From positions 1 through 43,232 of the forward strand of contig JAYMSP010000712.1 of assembly GCA_036897095.1 (NCBI GenBank): a DNA stretch of 43,232 nucleotides, in the 5' to 3' direction. Below the pieces are notes generated by a model. The model did no database searches. It saw only the letters and a list, made by a program, of their open reading frames with translations, and had not been told where the DNA came from. Origin of the DNA: Plantago elongata (Eukaryota > Streptophyta > Magnoliopsida > Lamiales > Plantaginaceae). Positions 22,277 through 32,909 of the stretch are shown in pieces. Numbering within the stretch: the first letter of the stretch is position 1; each line of letters starts with the position of its first letter. Made by a program: the position numbers and the translations under genes.

Positions 22277-24340
22277 CTGAATATCTGTAAATCTTCAAAG
22301 AGGGGAATATTGGACATTTCATGTAAAAAATCGAATAGCAAGTGCTACCCCCGTGGGGCCTTCCCGGCGTACGTAGATGTTACTATTGTAAATCCAAAAA
22401 AAAGAGAGTACAGTTGATAGTTTTCCTTCCTAACACATTATGTGTCCACTATATATTTGTCAAATATTATTTCGGATTGGAATTCTAAGGACTTGGTTAA
22501 TTAAGCAGTCTAAATTATCGGGCTTTCCTTGGCCATATATGGATTTGGACTTTTGGAGCAGCAGTTAATTTCCAGTTTTCCACTATAGCTCCACTATAGC
22601 TCAGTTCAAAAGCTTATCGTTTTAATAATTCACGAAAGCAACTTGTTGCTTAAATCAACTTGATAGTCTTCTCAGGAGGGAAGAAAATTTTACAGGCCGA
22701 GTCGCCGAGATTCATTTAGTAAAATATTCAGAAGTCGCCATCGACAATGATGCCCGTTTAAGAATAATATGTTAATCTCAGTATGCTATTACTCATTATT
22801 ATAAATTTTAATTAAGCTTCTACATTTGCCACATAATGGTCGTTTGCACTTGCATCCAGTTCACTTATATGATATTCACGTATATACTCGATTTACTACT
22901 ACCTTTTCAGGTAGCTTTCAATTTTATAAATTTTTTTTAGTAAAATGTTTGTTACGTGAATGCGTAGCTTCTCAAACAAGTCTGCTAGTTTGAGAAGCTA
23001 ATCAAGTTAGCTTGTTAAAAAAAACTACTTAACCAATTATCAATTAATTATTCAGCTATTAATTACCTTTTAAATTACCAACTACCTTTTCAGCTAGTTT
23101 TACTAAACCGATTTTACAATCCTTTGGCAAATGGAAACATTTGTAGTGGATGACTCTTCAGCAATAAAATATCGCATGTCGATAACTTCGAGCAAGCTTT
23201 GATAAATTAATTCGAACATATTTCCCTCTAATTCAAACATATTTCCCTCTAAAGTTACATATTTGTGTTTCTCGTTGAAGAATATTAAACGTATGACAGT
23301 TTATACTAAATGCATGACGTAATTTTCATATATTACAAACCACATCACAATTATTATAATTAAAACAAAATAATCCTATAATTTCAAATAATTAAAATTT
23401 TACTTAAAAAAAATATCTAAACATATTTATCTGAACCAATCATATTATCCGGAAAAAAAATCGAAGAAACTTTAAAAGACGAAAAACGAAGAACATGAAC
23501 GAAGAATTTGATTCTCATAGACCTGGATATGATTGAATTAAAGAAACACCTTTTTTTTAATTATTTTTAAAATTATTTATATAAATTAGTTAATTTAATT
23601 ATACTAAGCAATTAAACAATTAATAACGATTACAAATATGAATTATAACAATATAAACATCTTAGGTTCATCATTATTTATAAAGTATGACTACTAATTT
23701 TATAATATTGATTTTTATTATATTATGATAGTGCATATACTTTCGTATATTTTCAAAGATGTTATAATTTGTTATATCTTAAAAGAAAGAGACTAATTCT
23801 ATATTTAAAGAGTCTTCTCCAATATATAAAAATATCTCGTGATTTTGAAAAAAAATGATCATCGTTTAACAATTATGCAATTGATCCCAAAAGGTTTATG
23901 TACTTGATAATTACTACATTTAAGTTTCAAATTTGTGCATGGTCACTTGGAATAGGAATTCGAGTTTTGACATTATTCATATAGGAACATGTCGTACCGA
24001 CTTCAATTGTTGTTGTTAGGATGTAAAATTGGAAAAGTATATGAACTGATAAAATGAAAATATAAATCCTTTAGTGACAAAAGTGCACACGTGAAACTTT
24101 AAGGTGTATTTAATACAGATTGTGATTAAAAAATCCTTTTGCCATTGCTGCTGAAGAGTTGAGCCAATCCTACCAAAGCAGTGTGATTTGAGAGGAATTA
24201 TAATAAAAGGAAAGATATTTTTATCTATAAAAGTTTAATTTTGATAAATAAATAATCACTCAACAATAAAGCAGTTAATAAATTTTATATCAATACCTTA
24301 AATAAACAATTACCCACCCAAAAAAACCATAACACTCAAG
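22277..24340. other. AT-rich intergenic stretch
   Basis: No coding frame is supported. A motif ACTACCTTTTCAG(G/C)TAG occurs twice in the same direction (22898 and 23085 regions), with a 13-bp perfect inverted repeat between them. This suggests a worn MITE. The rest is A/T-rich without visible structure. Confidence 0.35.
22965..23000. repeat. 13-bp perfect inverted repeat
   Basis: TAGCTTCTCAAAC at 22965-22977 and GTTTGAGAAGCTA at 22988-23000, with a 10-bp loop. It lies inside a probable old MITE. Confidence 0.85.
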
Positions 24341-26731
24341 TATCTTTCTTTTTCTACACCTCACTCCCTCTCTCTACAATCTGTCAACAGATCTCTCCTC
24401 CAACCAACTTCTTCCTTCTCTCTCGTTGTAGATCACTGAAAAACATTGTCACTCCGATTAGATCTGAACAGACGCATCCTAGAGCTGGTAGATCACTTTG
24501 GCTGCCTCTCTTACTCCATAAATATGAGCCGACGCATCTCTGAGGCCTGAGCTAGCTGGTACGAGTTCCGAATATAGCTCCACCATTTGTATCCTTCTCC
24601 ACCATTATTCATATGTATCCTCCGAACATTCTCTATTTATGCTTAGTTTCTGTTGGTATTCAAATTCTAAATTGTATATGAGCATTTTACTTTTTTATTA
24701 GAATCTGCACCCGAGCATGTGCATCATTCACGAAATGGCTAATAGATCTGCGTACTTTTTCATGTAATTGAATTGAATTATTACTTGTTACTAAGCACTA
24801 TTAATGATGTAGTATAAGCCAGTAAATTGTAAGACACTTTAGATGTACTTTTGAGATAGACACGCATTGAAATTTTTGTATTTTGATGTTTCTTATAGTA
24901 ATATTAATGAACACAATATTTAGGAATTGCTTGAGTATACCTGAACACATGCATGTATTTTATGTTTTTGTTATGGTTTAGTAATTGTATGTTGTTATGA
25001 TTTTTGTAGTTGGTATTATAATTTTAAAGCATGTTCGTGTTTAGCTTACGTCAACGTTTATGCCCATTATTATTTTACTACTTATATTGTAGTTTTAAAA
25101 CATATCAATATACTTTTAAGCAACAAATTTAATGTTTTTAACTTTTGGTGAAATATTATGGCTTAATATGTACATATGATTTCTCATAAATTTAAAATAC
25201 ATTGTTATAGTTTTAAAAGATATTATTATGAATTTATGCATTGATGTTATTGTTTTTAACTGGTGTTGCATGTTTATGTTTTTTTATAGTTTTAAGATGT
25301 ATTTTTATAGTTTTAAGAGACATTGTTACGGTATTAAGCTTCAGTGTTTATATTTTTAGTTTGTGTTGAATATTTCTGAATGTTATTGGTTTTAGCACAT
25401 ATATTATAATTTTATGACCTATTGCTAGTTTTAAGCAAAAATATAGACTTTTTAAACTTTGATGAATTATTTATGATTTACTTGTTTGCAAATTCTTTGT
25501 TAAAGTTTTAAAAAACACTGTTATAGTTTTACAAGTCGGTATTATAATTTTAAGCAATGTTAATGTTTTAGCTTGTATGCATATTGCTCTGTTATAATTT
25601 TAAAAATTATTGTTATAAGTTTAAGAGCCACTGATAGGGTTTTAAACATCAAGTTCACTATTTTTTGCTTGTTTGACATGTTTTCCTCTTTCTTTTTTTC
25701 ATGAACAAATGTGATAGTTTTAGTGAGAGTTGTTATGAATTTAACTCAGTTAGTAAATGTTTTAAGCAAAGGACTATGATGACAACGAGTTTCATGATAT
25801 TTTTCTCAAACGCTTCATTGCTGTATTGAAGCACAATCACAAGTAACAAGAGGCATGAAACAAGTTTACCAACAAGGTTTATTGGAAAAAGCCTGTCATG
25901 ATATTGTATATAAAAGAAACACCAAATTAATGTTATTGTAAAAAAAATTCTATGAGACTAGATGTTGTAAAGTTTTTGAATTGACTGAATATTTCAAATG
26001 TGTAAAGTAATTTATTTTAATCTTGCTAGTTGATGTTTTAATTTCATTTCTGAAATTTCTAGACTTGTTTAATGGTGTGGTTTAATGACATTAGATTGTC
26101 ACTTAAAATTATAACAAGCATCTTAAACACTATCTAGTACTTTAAAACCATCACACATTTCTTAAAATTTAATGGACGAGATAATCACAATGCTTACCAT
26201 TAAAACTATCACATCATCTCTTCAAACATTAATAAAATATAATAAAATAATACCTAGAACTTTTAATACTAACAACTTAAAATCATAATTTACTCTATTA
26301 AAAAGATAATAAAAAATGTGTGTTTCAGTAGTTTTTAAGAAATTCAATCGATCAAACCGTTAAAATTTAAGAACCTTAAAAAATTCTAAAAAATCTTAAA
26401 TCTTTTATATTTTAGAAAAATTGTTTTAATACTTCGACATTAAATAGTTGATCCTGATTTGGGTACCTCTTGAGCAATTAGTTGTTGTCACGTATGATAT
26501 AAAATCTGTCTTAGTCACTTCAAATTGAATATTTTCAAGATTCTAATAAGTCCCAAAAATTCTTTCTCTAAGAAATTTTAAGGATTTTCCTGGATTACAA
26601 ACTAAGGAGCAGGTGATCATAGGATAGCTTGACAATGAAAAAATGGATAATAACATTTATTGGGAGTTAATATGGCACGTGTAGCTTAATTTCAAATCAA
26701 TGTTATAGTTGATATGAAACGAACCGTTAGG
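24341..26731. repeat. CT-rich leader-like segment followed by degenerate TTATAGTTTTAAG repeat field
   Basis: Positions 24341-24560 are pyrimidine-rich and exon or 5'-leader-like (CTCACTCCCTCTCTCTACAA), but no open frame follows. From about 24960 to 25760 a word like TGTTATAGTTTTAAG recurs irregularly. From about 26095 to 26290 its complement (CTTAAAATTATAACAAGC, TTAAAACTATCACATC) appears, giving opposite-polarity halves. A short protein-like patch (about 25768-25828) matches nothing I recognise. The whole may be an old transposon with internal symmetry. No terminal repeats or target duplication could be fixed. Confidence 0.4.
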
Positions 26732-27089
26732 CCATTTCCTATTTCGCAGTTGGCGCGTCGCCACGACTTGCCGCAGGCGTCTTTAATGGCATCGTAAGGC
26801 ACGTCGCGCGTAACGCGTCGTGAGTGGCAGCCCACTCGGCGGCTGCTGGCTCATTCTTTTTTTTTTTTTTTTTTATTTTTTTCCTTTAAAAAAGTAAATT
26901 TTTTTTAAAAATAAAAATGAAAAAGTAAATAAAAATTATCAACGACTATTTTTTTTTTAGATCTATAAAATGAAACCAATCTTGATATTTTTCGGATCAT
27001 CCCATCTCCAACTCCTCCTTCTCTCTTAACTAAACTTAAAAACCTCTCTTCCCCTCAAAACACCCTTTTCACTTTAATTTTTCGACGAG

Positions 27090-28233
27090 ATGGACGCGAA
27101 GTATTTTCAGTGGTTGAAAATCAACAAACCCGACAAATACCATGAGTACATGCAAGCTCACTTCGAAAACACTTCTTCCCAACCCCAACCGAGTCACGTT
27201 CAACCTTTGTTCCAAAACTCCTATCAAGATTCCTACACTCAAAATTACCAATCTCCAACCTACCAAACACCAATGTTTTCACAAACACAGGAAGAGGAGG
27301 TTGTTCTTGAAATGCAGCCGGAAAAACAACCGATCCGGAGGCGTGGAAAAGCGAAAGCCTACATGGAGGTCAGTCAACCAACACAACAACTGTACGGAAC
27401 AACACGTACAACGAGAGTGAGGATTTGACTCTCATCTAAGCCTACATGGAGGTCAGTCAAAATGCTATTGTTGGAATGGATCAAAAGAACTGTAAATTGT
27501 TCCGTCTCATTGCGGAGAAGTATGAGGACATCAAGAGGATATGAATCATGACCAGGATGGATAAATTACGTCTCATGATTCGCTTCGTGGAAGATGGGGG
27601 TGGCTAAGAGATGACATGAATCGGTTGATTTTTATGGAGCGTGCTACAGTCATGGTCGACAATCAGAGTGGCTACAATGAGTCTGATGTGTGAGATACTA
27701 CCCAAGAAATATACAGAGAGAAACCACACCTCATTTACAGCGTTCAAACAGTGGGATGCCATGAAATCATACCCAGAATGGAAACTCAAGATGAACTTGG
27801 AGGAAACCATGAAGAAGTGGGTACCACATGGGGAGGCTGAGTTTGAGGGTGATGATGTTGATGTAGGTGATCAACTAATGGAATCAGTGGGTGGCAGTAG
27901 TGGAAGTAAGTGAAACCGGGGTTATGAAAGTGCGGCAAATATCAACGGCCCATTGGTCGTAACAAGGCCAAGAAGTTGGCTAAGAATGTCAGTTCCGGTA
28001 ACTCATCAATGGACGTGATGGGCGAGAGAATTACTAACTTTAATGATAATTATCCCCAATTCCTTGAAGTGGAAACACAAAAGTTGGAGCTTGCTCGCGA
28101 GAAGGATGACCGTAAGTCAAAGGCCAAGATGATGGACATGTGTTTGGCACTTGTGGGAAACTATGACAACTTGTCCAACAATGCCAAAGCACACTTACAA
28201 GCACTAGGCAAACAACTGTTTGGATCGGACTAA
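27090..28233 (+). pseudogene. Pong ORF1 (Myb/SANT-like, NAM-associated C-terminus), broken
   Basis: It starts MDAKYFQWLKINKPDKYHEY with a Gln/Ser/Pro-rich stretch and a basic IRRRGKAKA patch, then a remnant of the SANT-like block (AYMEVSQNAIVG, FRLIAEKYED, YNESDV, TSFTAFKQWDAMKSYPEWK). It ends with the NAM-associated-type helix KLELAREKDDRKSKAKMMDM and LGKQLFGSD. Stops occur at 27426, about 27541, 27605, 27688 and 27911, and the frame changes several times. A 23-bp direct repeat (27355-27377 and 27438-27460) interrupts the SANT start. In intact Pong elements this protein helps bind element ends together with the transposase. This copy cannot do so. Confidence 0.75.
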
Positions 28234-28247
28234 TGGCTAAGGATCGG

Positions 28248-28390
28248 AAAGTGGCTTGTTTATTTTTACTTTTCCTTCTGTAGTGTGGCGAGTTTGTTTT
28301 TTTACCTTTCATAGTGTGGCTTGTTTGTATTTTACTTTCCGAGTGTGGCTAGTTTGTATTTTACTTTCCGAAGTGTGGTTTGTTTGTAAT
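28248..28390. repeat. About 30-bp minisatellite, five units
   Basis: Units begin with AGTGTGGCT(A/T)GTTTGTA near 28248, 28281, 28312, 28341 and 28371. The last three are most alike and carry TTTTACTTTCCG. They lie just 3' of the Pong ORF1 stop, between the two ORFs. Confidence 0.8.
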
Positions 28391-28707
28391 AAAATCAGTG
28401 TGCATTTTATATGTGTTTGAATTGGAATTTGTCAGGCATCTCGTGAAGCATCTAATCTTTACTTTACTTTTTCGGGGATCTTGTCAGATCTTGATGAGTC
28501 CATACACATTATATTTACTTTTGTCGGAAATCCAATGTTGAAGTGACTAAGCTATGACTAATGAATGATACATTTTTATCTCCAACAAATTGTCTATATA
28601 ATGCAATCATGGAACTCATTTGTAGACACAACACCCTCATTCATTCTTCCTCTATGTTAATTAACTGAAAACACTATATCCACTAATTCTTTTCAAATAT
28701 AATCATA

Positions 28708-30014
28708 TTGGACCCAATACCAGAAAATAGTACTTCATCCGAGAACAGTTCGTCATCTGATGAACTTTTCGATGGCTCTTTTACATCCAATCCTTTCGTA
28801 CAAATGCAAAACATGATAATACAGAAAATGCCAAATGTGATCCAACACTACCAACAACAATAGGTCAAGCCACGATGTAGTAGCTACACACGTGCTTACA
28901 TTGATAGAGAGTGAGAAGCGCGTGTTGTGGACTTGGAGCGAGACTACTTCGGTGTTCGTCCAATATATGCATTGAAATTTCGACGGAGATTCATAATGGA
29001 GAGACCGTTGTTCAAACGGATGGTTGGAGGTGTGTTGCGTCAAGATGATTACTTTGTATGCAAGTCAGATGCTACTGGCCAGTCAGGGTTAACCACACTA
29101 AAAAAATGTACCGTCGTAATTCGCATGCTAGCTTGTGGGGCATCTGCCGACTCGGTTGATGAATATTGTCGGCTCAGTGAAAGCACGACTATCGAGTGTC
29201 TAAATCACTTTTGTGATGTCAGTGTTGCTGAGATCGGTCCAACATACATGTGCAGGGCCAATGAGGAAGATTTACGTAGGTTGTTATCAATCAACGGTGC
29301 ACGAGGGTTTGTGGGCATGCTTGGGAGTATCGACTGTATGCACTGGACATGGGAGAACTGTCTGAAGGTGTGGCACGGTCAGTTCTAAGGCAGAAGTAAA
29401 AATCATACTCTTGTGTTAGAAGCATTAGCATCCCAAGATACTTGGATATGGCATTCAATCTTTGAGGTTTTCGGAAAATACAATGACTTATCAATCATTC
29501 AACGTTCACCGATGTTCGACGATCTTCTTAGCGTCACGGCCCATCAGGTCAACTTTGATGTCAATGGCCATCAATACAACATGCCTTACTATCTAACCGA
29601 TGGGATCTACCCAGCTTGGGCTACGTTTGTTCATGCCATCCCGAATCTGGTAACTCACAAACAATCCAAGTTCTTCGAGCTTCAAGAGTCCTGCCGCTAA
29701 GATGTTGAACGTGCTTTGGAGTTATGCAAGCACGGTTTGCAGTCATACGAAATCCGGCCTTTGTGCAAAACAAAGTCATTCTCAAAAAGATTATGAATTG
29801 TTGCATAACACTCTACAACATGATAGTTGAATATGAGCGCCACAAATACCTAAACTATGACGAAGATATTGAAGAGCTCGAACAAGATACCCGTGAGCAT
29901 GTATCGGATCTCATTGATGGAGTTCGTATCCGTCAGGTGCCGTCTACAATAAATACTATCCCGGAATACATTAACAATTTACGCCGGATGCATAGTTTAA
30001 TCATGCACACCTAG
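28708..30014 (+). pseudogene. PIF/Harbinger DDE transposase, inactivated
   Basis: The expected start ATG has become TTG (28708, LDPIPENSTSSENSSSSDE). The frame then shows the Pong transposase order: VDLERDYFGVRPIYALKFRR, a helix-turn-helix-like CRLSESTTIECLNHFC, first catalytic Asp in GSIDCMHW (about 29328), WHGQF, QDTWIWHSIF, second Asp in YYLTDGIYPAW (about 29598), and catalytic Glu in DVERA (about 29708). The C-terminus continues in another frame (LQARFAVIRNPAF, 29724-30014). In-frame stops fall near 28861, 28911, 29386 and 29698, with a frameshift at about 29715. The DDE residues survive but the frame does not. It belongs to the DDE_Tnp_4 class. Confidence 0.88.
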
Positions 30015-30256
30015 CTATGACTTGATGGAACATATTTGGAGGCTACAGTGAAGATGGATCTTCTCCAATCGAGGTTGTGTGTTTGTTTATTTCGATGTTG
30101 TGTGTTGTGGGTTTGTTGCATTTTATTTTCGTTTGATTTAAATTCCCCGTACTATGTTGTAATATATTCGTGGTTTGTTCCATCTCAATAAATTATAAAA
30201 CGTCTTCAATAAAATGCAATTTGGTTAATTTCAAGTTAAATCTATAAAGCTTAAAA

Positions 30257-30470
30257 GGGATTGAGAACGCTACTCATATAAAAAATGTGCACCTTTTTTT
30301 TCGGGAATCCATTTACGAGAACTCCATAGATAAGCGTGTTTGCTCTGGAGTAATCATATAATGGGTGACCAACTGGGAAATCTCCTGGTTCACACACAAG
30401 TGAAGATAAAGTACGTGGGAAAGAACTTGTGTTGGTACAATGGGATAAACATATCATCCAGATAGTTGTA
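30257..30470 (+). mobile_element. 5S-rRNA-like relic, probably part of a Cassandra-type TRIM LTR
   Basis: Positions about 30305-30395 align with plant 5S rRNA from the middle onward: GAACTCCATAGATAAGCGTG (5S: GAACTCCGCAGTTAAGCGTG), then GAGTAATCATATAATGGGTG, then ACCAACTGGGAAATCTCCTG, covering the internal control region (A box, intermediate element, C box). The sequence then runs on into CAAGTGAAGATAAAGTACG and AACTTGTGTTGGTACAATGG, which resembles what follows the 5S part in Cassandra LTRs rather than a 5S spacer. Many substitutions make a working 5S gene unlikely. LTR ends are not visible. A 5S-derived SINE is the alternative. Confidence 0.65.
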
Positions 30471-30477
30471 TATGAAT

Positions 30478-30632
30478 AATAGCGTCGGCTCTCTTATGCG
30501 ACTAATCCAGCCGAGCACTGTCAGACCCTTTTTGAAGAGGCGGCTCTCTCATCGATGTTTTTTACATCCATACGGTTCGAACCTGAGACTTTGTTTAAGT
30601 TAACTCAAGTCCATTACCACTTGAGCTAACAA
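30478..30632 (-). mobile_element. tRNA-derived SINE, minus strand
   Basis: The minus strand begins near 30632 with TTAGCTCAAGTGGTAATGG (A box, about 30611-30628) and has GGTTCGAACC (B box, about 30573-30582). It continues into a non-tRNA body with GATGTAAAAAACATC and GAGAGAGCCG, ending near 30478. Promoter spacing and body length suit a plant SINE. The 3' tail and target duplication are not clear. It abuts the 5S-like relic. Confidence 0.55.
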
Positions 30633-30701
30633 TTGTTGATAAATATTATTGATTATAGGTTTTTTCTTAACCAAATCAAGGGTATAAAGGTGCACACAAG
30701 A

Positions 30702-30788
30702 ACAACGAAGTGCAACTCATTTGATAAGACGCTTGAACTCTAATTAACAGGTTGGAGTTCGAGTCAACTTCTAACTGTTTATAAGAAA
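30702..30788 (+). mobile_element. Second copy of the tRNA-like mini-SINE
   Basis: ACAACGAAGTGCAACTCATT matches the start of the copy at 10776 (ACAACGAAGTGCAGCTCAGT). GATAAGACGC, GGAGTTCGAGTCAACTT and an A-rich end follow in the same order. It has diverged more and I cannot find a clean target duplication. The 5' leader ACAACGAAGTGCA is shared by both and is not tRNA-like, supporting one family. Confidence 0.6.
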
Positions 30789-31744
30789 ATGGTTGAATAC
30801 AAGCCTATTTGGTGGGGAAATTAAAATATCACATGCCATGGCCCAAACGGAACAGGAAAAGGTGCAAGTTTGAGTTTGACATATCGATGGGTAGTTATTT
30901 GAAAATAGAAACACAACCTTACTATATTCTGAAACTGTTACGTTCTTTTGATTTTTCTTCCTTACAAATCAACAAAATGGCAATAGCCAATGATATACAC
31001 ACATGACCTACGATAACGGATAAGATTTGAACGTTATATTTCATCAGTCACCAATACCTTTACAAAATTCACATTGTTAATGAATATATTTATTATAATC
31101 TAACTAAATCTTTTACAATACAATCATTTATCATTCGAGCCAATCATTTGAATTACATGTTTAATCCTGTGATGCTTTCCCGTTCAAGTTGATCAATCAT
31201 CGTAAGATACTCTGTACTTAATTCTGATATTATTAGTGTCTACCGAAATGAACATTTCTTTTGTATTATTAACATCTTCAATCATTTAAAGTCAATTTGT
31301 AATTAATTTAAAATTTTAAACGATATAAAATAATTCCCCGCGTAGATTAAACTTACATGATAAATTTACTGATCAAATACCATCACAATGCATATTCAAG
31401 TGGATAGATAGAAAGTCAGATTACAAAAACAACCTTACTATAATAGATTAGAATCTGCGTAAGATTGGTTCCCTTGGCCGGAACGAAAAGCCAATAGCTA
31501 CAGTCGAATAGAAAAACACCACTGCATTATAATCACTATTTGACTTAGCCAACTCCAGTAGAAGTAAAAGTAGCAGTAGTAGAAGAAGAATCATCTTTTG
31601 TGTCAAATTAATCTATACACGACACAAATTCAAATCCTCCAAGAACTGAGCCACTTTCCAAGTGACGCGAATCATACCATACAAATTACTCGTACACTCG
31701 GTTCATGTAATAATCTAGCTACGAGTACTAACAATCTACTACTC
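30789..31744. other. Intergenic, 3' flank of the J-domain gene
   Basis: Mostly AT-rich, with a 65-codon plus frame (30809-31006) and no family motif. A GTA/GAA-rich microsatellite-like stretch (about 31558-31594) lies near the probable 3' end of the J-domain transcript. Confidence 0.4.
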
Positions 31745-32158
31745 CTACCAGCACTGATCAGTCTCCCACGACCTCCGCCTCCCCCCAAATCCACTCGCCG
31801 TGAGCGTCGCCGCTCTGCGCGTCCTCCGGAAAAGCGTGCTATCGTAAACCGCCCGCTTATCCGGATCGGACAGAGTCGTATATGCCGCGTGAACTCTCAT
31901 GAACTCGTCCGATGACGCATCGGCCGAGACGTCCGGGTGAACTACTCTGGCGAGCTTACGGTAAGCCGACTTGATCTCCTGGCACGTGGCGCCTGTTTGG
32001 ATCCCCAACACTTGGTAGAACGACGTCGTTTGCAAGGAGATCGACGCGGTCTCGGTGGCGTAGGAGGCGGAGATGCGGAGGCGAGTGGCGGGTGGAGAGA
32101 AGGAGGAGAGTTTGCGAGTGAGCAGGGGGTTGGAGAAGGTAAATGAGGTGGAAGCCAT
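31745..32158 (-). CDS. Plastid-type J-domain protein (DnaJ 11-like), single exon
   Basis: A 137-residue protein. Residues 1-about 40 are rich in Ser, Thr and basic residues with few acids, as in a chloroplast transit peptide. The J domain spans about 45-108: SFYQVLGIQTGATCQEIKSA (helices I-II), the HPD triad at 74-76 in RVVHPDVS, and FMRVHAAYTTLSDPDKRAVY. The C-terminal ending WETDQCW is typical of small plant chloroplast DnaJ 11-type proteins. Such J proteins stimulate the ATPase of stromal Hsp70. There is no zinc-finger or C-terminal substrate domain, as usual for this short class. The frame is intact. The start at 32158 gives the transit peptide and lies 120 bp downstream of a TATA box. 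An antisense frame at 31598-31915 is a shadow. Confidence 0.93.
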   Translation of the reverse strand: MASTSFTFSNPLLTRKLSSFSPPATRLRISASYATETASISLQTTSFYQVLGIQTGATCQEIKSAYRKLARVVHPDVSADASSDEFMRVHAAYTTLSDPDKRAVYDSTLFRRTRRAATLTASGFGGRRRSWETDQCW

Positions 32159-32277
32159 TGGAGAAATGTGAGTGGTTTTAGTTTTTTTGGAGAGATGGAG
32201 AAGAGGAAGATGGATTTTAGTTGATTGATTGATTTGAGGAAGATGAAGATGGAATGCGGTGGATTGGGGGAAAACGG

Positions 32278-32284
32278 TTATATA
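32278..32284 (-). promoter_or_regulatory. TATA box of the J-domain gene
   Basis: The minus strand reads TTCTATATAACCG. The TATATAA core is about 120 bp upstream of the ATG, which would give a 5' leader of roughly 90 nt, CT-rich as in many plant genes. Confidence 0.6.
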
Positions 32285-32909
32285 GAAGGAATTATGGAAA
32301 GAAGGTGAATGAACATATCCAAATATCCAATCAGTGTGTTGTGGAAATGAGTGGGACCCGGTGGGGTATGATGTGTACGTGGAGGAGTTGCTTATCCATA
32401 TGTTATTCGATCTATTCTCATCTGTGGGCTTGCTTTCTTTTCTGTTGTGTGGATAAACAATGGATTCTGCTGACTCGAGTTTACTTTTCAGCGTGCTCGG
32501 ATTTCCATTTTCTCTTTTCTATTCTTTAAATTTATTTTACTTCCTAATTTGTCTTTTTCCTAAAATTACTTCTTTTTCATTATTTACTAACTCTTCATTT
32601 ATTCGGAGTTGTGTCTCATGTGGAGTGGAGGGAGACAGGGAGTAGCATATCGTGTTTAGAGCGAGCATATAATTTAGTAAAATTTAAAAATAAATAACAG
32701 GATGATGAAATCATTTTCAATAGTTAAAGTGTAACTTAGTAAATACAACAAAAACTATATAAATTAATAATATTTAGACTTAAATATTTTATTAATTTAG
32801 TAAGATATTATATATTGATAAATTAATAATTTATTAACTTAAAAATTTTTACGTATAACCTTTAAATTTTCAAATTCAATATATTAGTTACAATGCATAT
32901 TAGTTAGAG
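32285..32909. other. Upstream region of the J-domain gene and AT-rich spacer
   Basis: Nothing coding is seen. Two overlapping plus frames (32254-32529 and 32460-32645) lack family motifs and run into the promoter region of the opposite-strand gene. The rest is AT-rich. Confidence 0.4.

Larger units (their letters stand above)
26732..30200 (+). mobile_element. PIF/Harbinger (Pong-like) DNA transposon, decayed
   Basis: A start at 26732 (GGCCATTTCCTATTTCGC), preceded by TTA (26729-26731), fits the GGCC-type termini and 3-bp TTA/TAA target duplications of Pong-like elements. A GC-rich subterminal stretch follows, as does a T-rich run of about 20. Two ORFs in the usual order are present in broken form: a Myb/SANT-like ORF1 and a DDE transposase. 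I cannot find a complementary GGAAATGGCC end downstream, so the right terminus is lost or lies outside what I could match; 30200 is only approximate. Confidence 0.7.

Noticed and set aside
24341..24620. First exon of a host gene
   Set aside because: It is pyrimidine-rich and leader-like, but no frame, no donor leading to a coding exon and no downstream coding sequence could be linked to it.
30305..30400. Working 5S rRNA gene
   Set aside because: Many changes relative to plant 5S, a missing or unrecognisable first 40 bases and a non-5S continuation. It is a retroelement relic.
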